Part shown: positions 6,336 through 7,040 of the stretch, in pieces
Position numbering within the stretch: position 1 is the stretch's first letter
Layout of the letters: each line of letters begins with the position of its first letter
Origin: Myxococcales bacterium
GTDB taxonomy: Bacteria > Myxococcota > Bradymonadia > REDH01
Assembly (NCBI GenBank): GCA_018970625.1
Contig: JAGWVZ010000189.1
Coordinates: 1-7,040, forward strand
Length of the DNA: 7,040 nucleotides
Reading direction: 5' to 3'
Made by a program: the position numbers and the translations under genes
Notes under the pieces: model-generated
Databases searched by the model: none
Seen by the model: the letters and a program-made list of their open reading frames with translations, nothing else
Told to the model about the DNA's origin: nothing

Positions 6336-7040
6336 TTAGAAGCAGGCGGCTTCGTAATCGACCTCAAAGCACTCGCCTGGGCGCGGCGCGGTCGCTTCGG
6401 TCCAGAGGATCGAGTTGGCCGAGGTGTCGTAGGTCCAGCCGGTGGTCGCTCGCGTACGCGTGGGGCTGGGACCGCAGTCGGACAGCGTCCAGACGCTGAC
6501 CGAGCCAGCCTCGGCCGGGCGACTCAGGTAGAAGTCCACACGCAGGCCAAAGGCGCGGTTGCCGATGGACGAGAGCGTCGATGCGAAGTTGTCGTCGCAG
6601 ATCGAGCCCACCTCGCCGTCCGTTGCTTCGGCGACGTCGATGTATCGGTCGCCGGCAACGGCATCGCCCGCCGATGACGTGCAGCCGCCGCGCGGGCCCA
6701 CAATGGCCGAGGCGTGGAACAGCGAGGTGTTGCGGAAGCCTTTGATGCTGCGGAAGAAGTCGATGTAGAAGTTCAGCTCGGCGCGGCTGGAGTCTTCTTC
6801 GTCGGAGATGAAGACCAGCTCGAGCGAAGCGGACTCTCGCAGGAATGAGCGGTTGAAACCGCCGCAGGCGCGCGCGCCGTCGGCGCCGGCGACGCACAGG
6901 TAGGGGGCGCCGCCGCAGTCGGCGTCCGCCGTGCACGACGAGCCGGGGAAGTCGGTGATGTTCGGGTCGGTAAGCGCCAGATAGGCTGCCTCAAGGCCGC
7001 GTTCGGTCGACGAGGCTGTAGAGTCCGACGTGCCGACTTC
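6336..7040 (-). CDS. Exported VWA-type protein with a cysteine-rich insert, C-terminal part only
   Basis: The frame is open from the right edge to TAA 6338-6336, giving the last 234 residues; the start, signal sequence and first MIDAS motif are outside the window. Numbering from the first visible residue, TERGLEAAYLAL (12-23) fits the helix after the MIDAS threonine, and LELVFISDEEDSS (73-85) is the strand and acidic loop typical of a VWA family common in Myxococcota. YIDFFRSIKG and the strand FHASAIVGP (from about 108) then follow. Between helix and strand sits a small cysteine-rich insert (C36, C42, C49, C59, with CTADADC). The C-terminal 90 residues form another beta-rich part (YLSRP, SVSVWTLSDCG, GWTYD, SILWTE) ending in cysteines (CFEVDYEAACF). 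I see no C-terminal anchor. The protein probably acts at the cell surface in metal-dependent adhesion or binding; its ligand is unknown. A GTG at 6701 lies within the open frame and is not a real start. Confidence 0.82.
   Translation of the reverse strand, partial: EVGTSDSTASSTERGLEAAYLALTDPNITDFPGSSCTADADCGGAPYLCVAGADGARACGGFNRSFLRESASLELVFISDEEDSSRAELNFYIDFFRSIKGFRNTSLFHASAIVGPRGGCTSSAGDAVAGDRYIDVAEATDGEVGSICDDNFASTLSSIGNRAFGLRVDFYLSRPAEAGSVSVWTLSDCGPSPTRTRATTGWTYDTSANSILWTEATAPRPGECFEVDYEAACF

Noticed and set aside
6336..6701. Separate small gene beginning at GTG 6701
   Set aside because: The same frame is open to 7040 and the upstream residues (SDEED loop, VWA helix) belong to one fold with it, so the GTG is internal.
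6364..6936. 190-codon minus-strand frame inside the partial VWA gene
   Set aside because: It is almost all Arg, Leu, Pro and Gly, the usual look of an out-of-frame G+C-rich reading. The other frame gives a continuous protein with VWA features.

Overview
The window is G+C-rich bacterial DNA in which every supported gene lies on the minus strand, so transcription runs from high to low coordinates. The two upstream genes encode exported proteins of a style common in Myxococcota and related former Deltaproteobacteria: ASH/HYDIN-type beta-sandwich repeats, and a VWA protein with a small cysteine-rich insert. I therefore favour a myxobacterium-like or Bradymonadales-like organism. This is inferred from protein style only, because there is no rRNA or other marker gene here.

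Layout in transcription order. (1) 7040-6336: the C-terminal 234 residues of an exported VWA-type protein whose start lies outside the window. (2) 6335-6205: a 131-base gap with a candidate promoter. (3) 6204-4351: a 617-residue lipoprotein with a clear lipobox, four ASH/choice-of-anchor-D-like beta-sandwich repeats and a C-terminal PKD-like domain. (4) 4350-4185: a 166-base gap that must carry any promoter dedicated to the next operon, although none is convincing. (5) 4184 to the left edge: a tight operon of a MoxR AAA+ ATPase, a DUF58 protein, a BatD/DUF4381-like membrane protein, a BatA-like membrane VWA protein, and the first ten codons of a further gene, expected to be a second VWA protein (BatB-like).

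Genes of the MoxR block are linked by four successive ATGA overlaps (3198-3201, 2251-2254, 1088-1091, 27-30), which suggests co-translation of parts of one membrane-associated machine. In known MoxR/Bat systems the AAA+ ATPase is thought to act as a chaperone on VWA partners. DUF58 (itself VWA-like) and BatA carry the metal-binding (MIDAS) side chains here, and the BatD-like protein probably links periplasmic and cytoplasmic sides. The exact function of such operons is not settled in most bacteria.

The MoxR operon is a known type. The less usual points are the complete chain of ATGA junctions, the architecture of the BatD-like protein, a loop insertion beside the BatA MIDAS, and the neighbouring exported VWA and ASH/PKD proteins, which might be clients or just neighbours. 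I found no tRNA, rRNA, CRISPR array, insertion sequence or attachment site.
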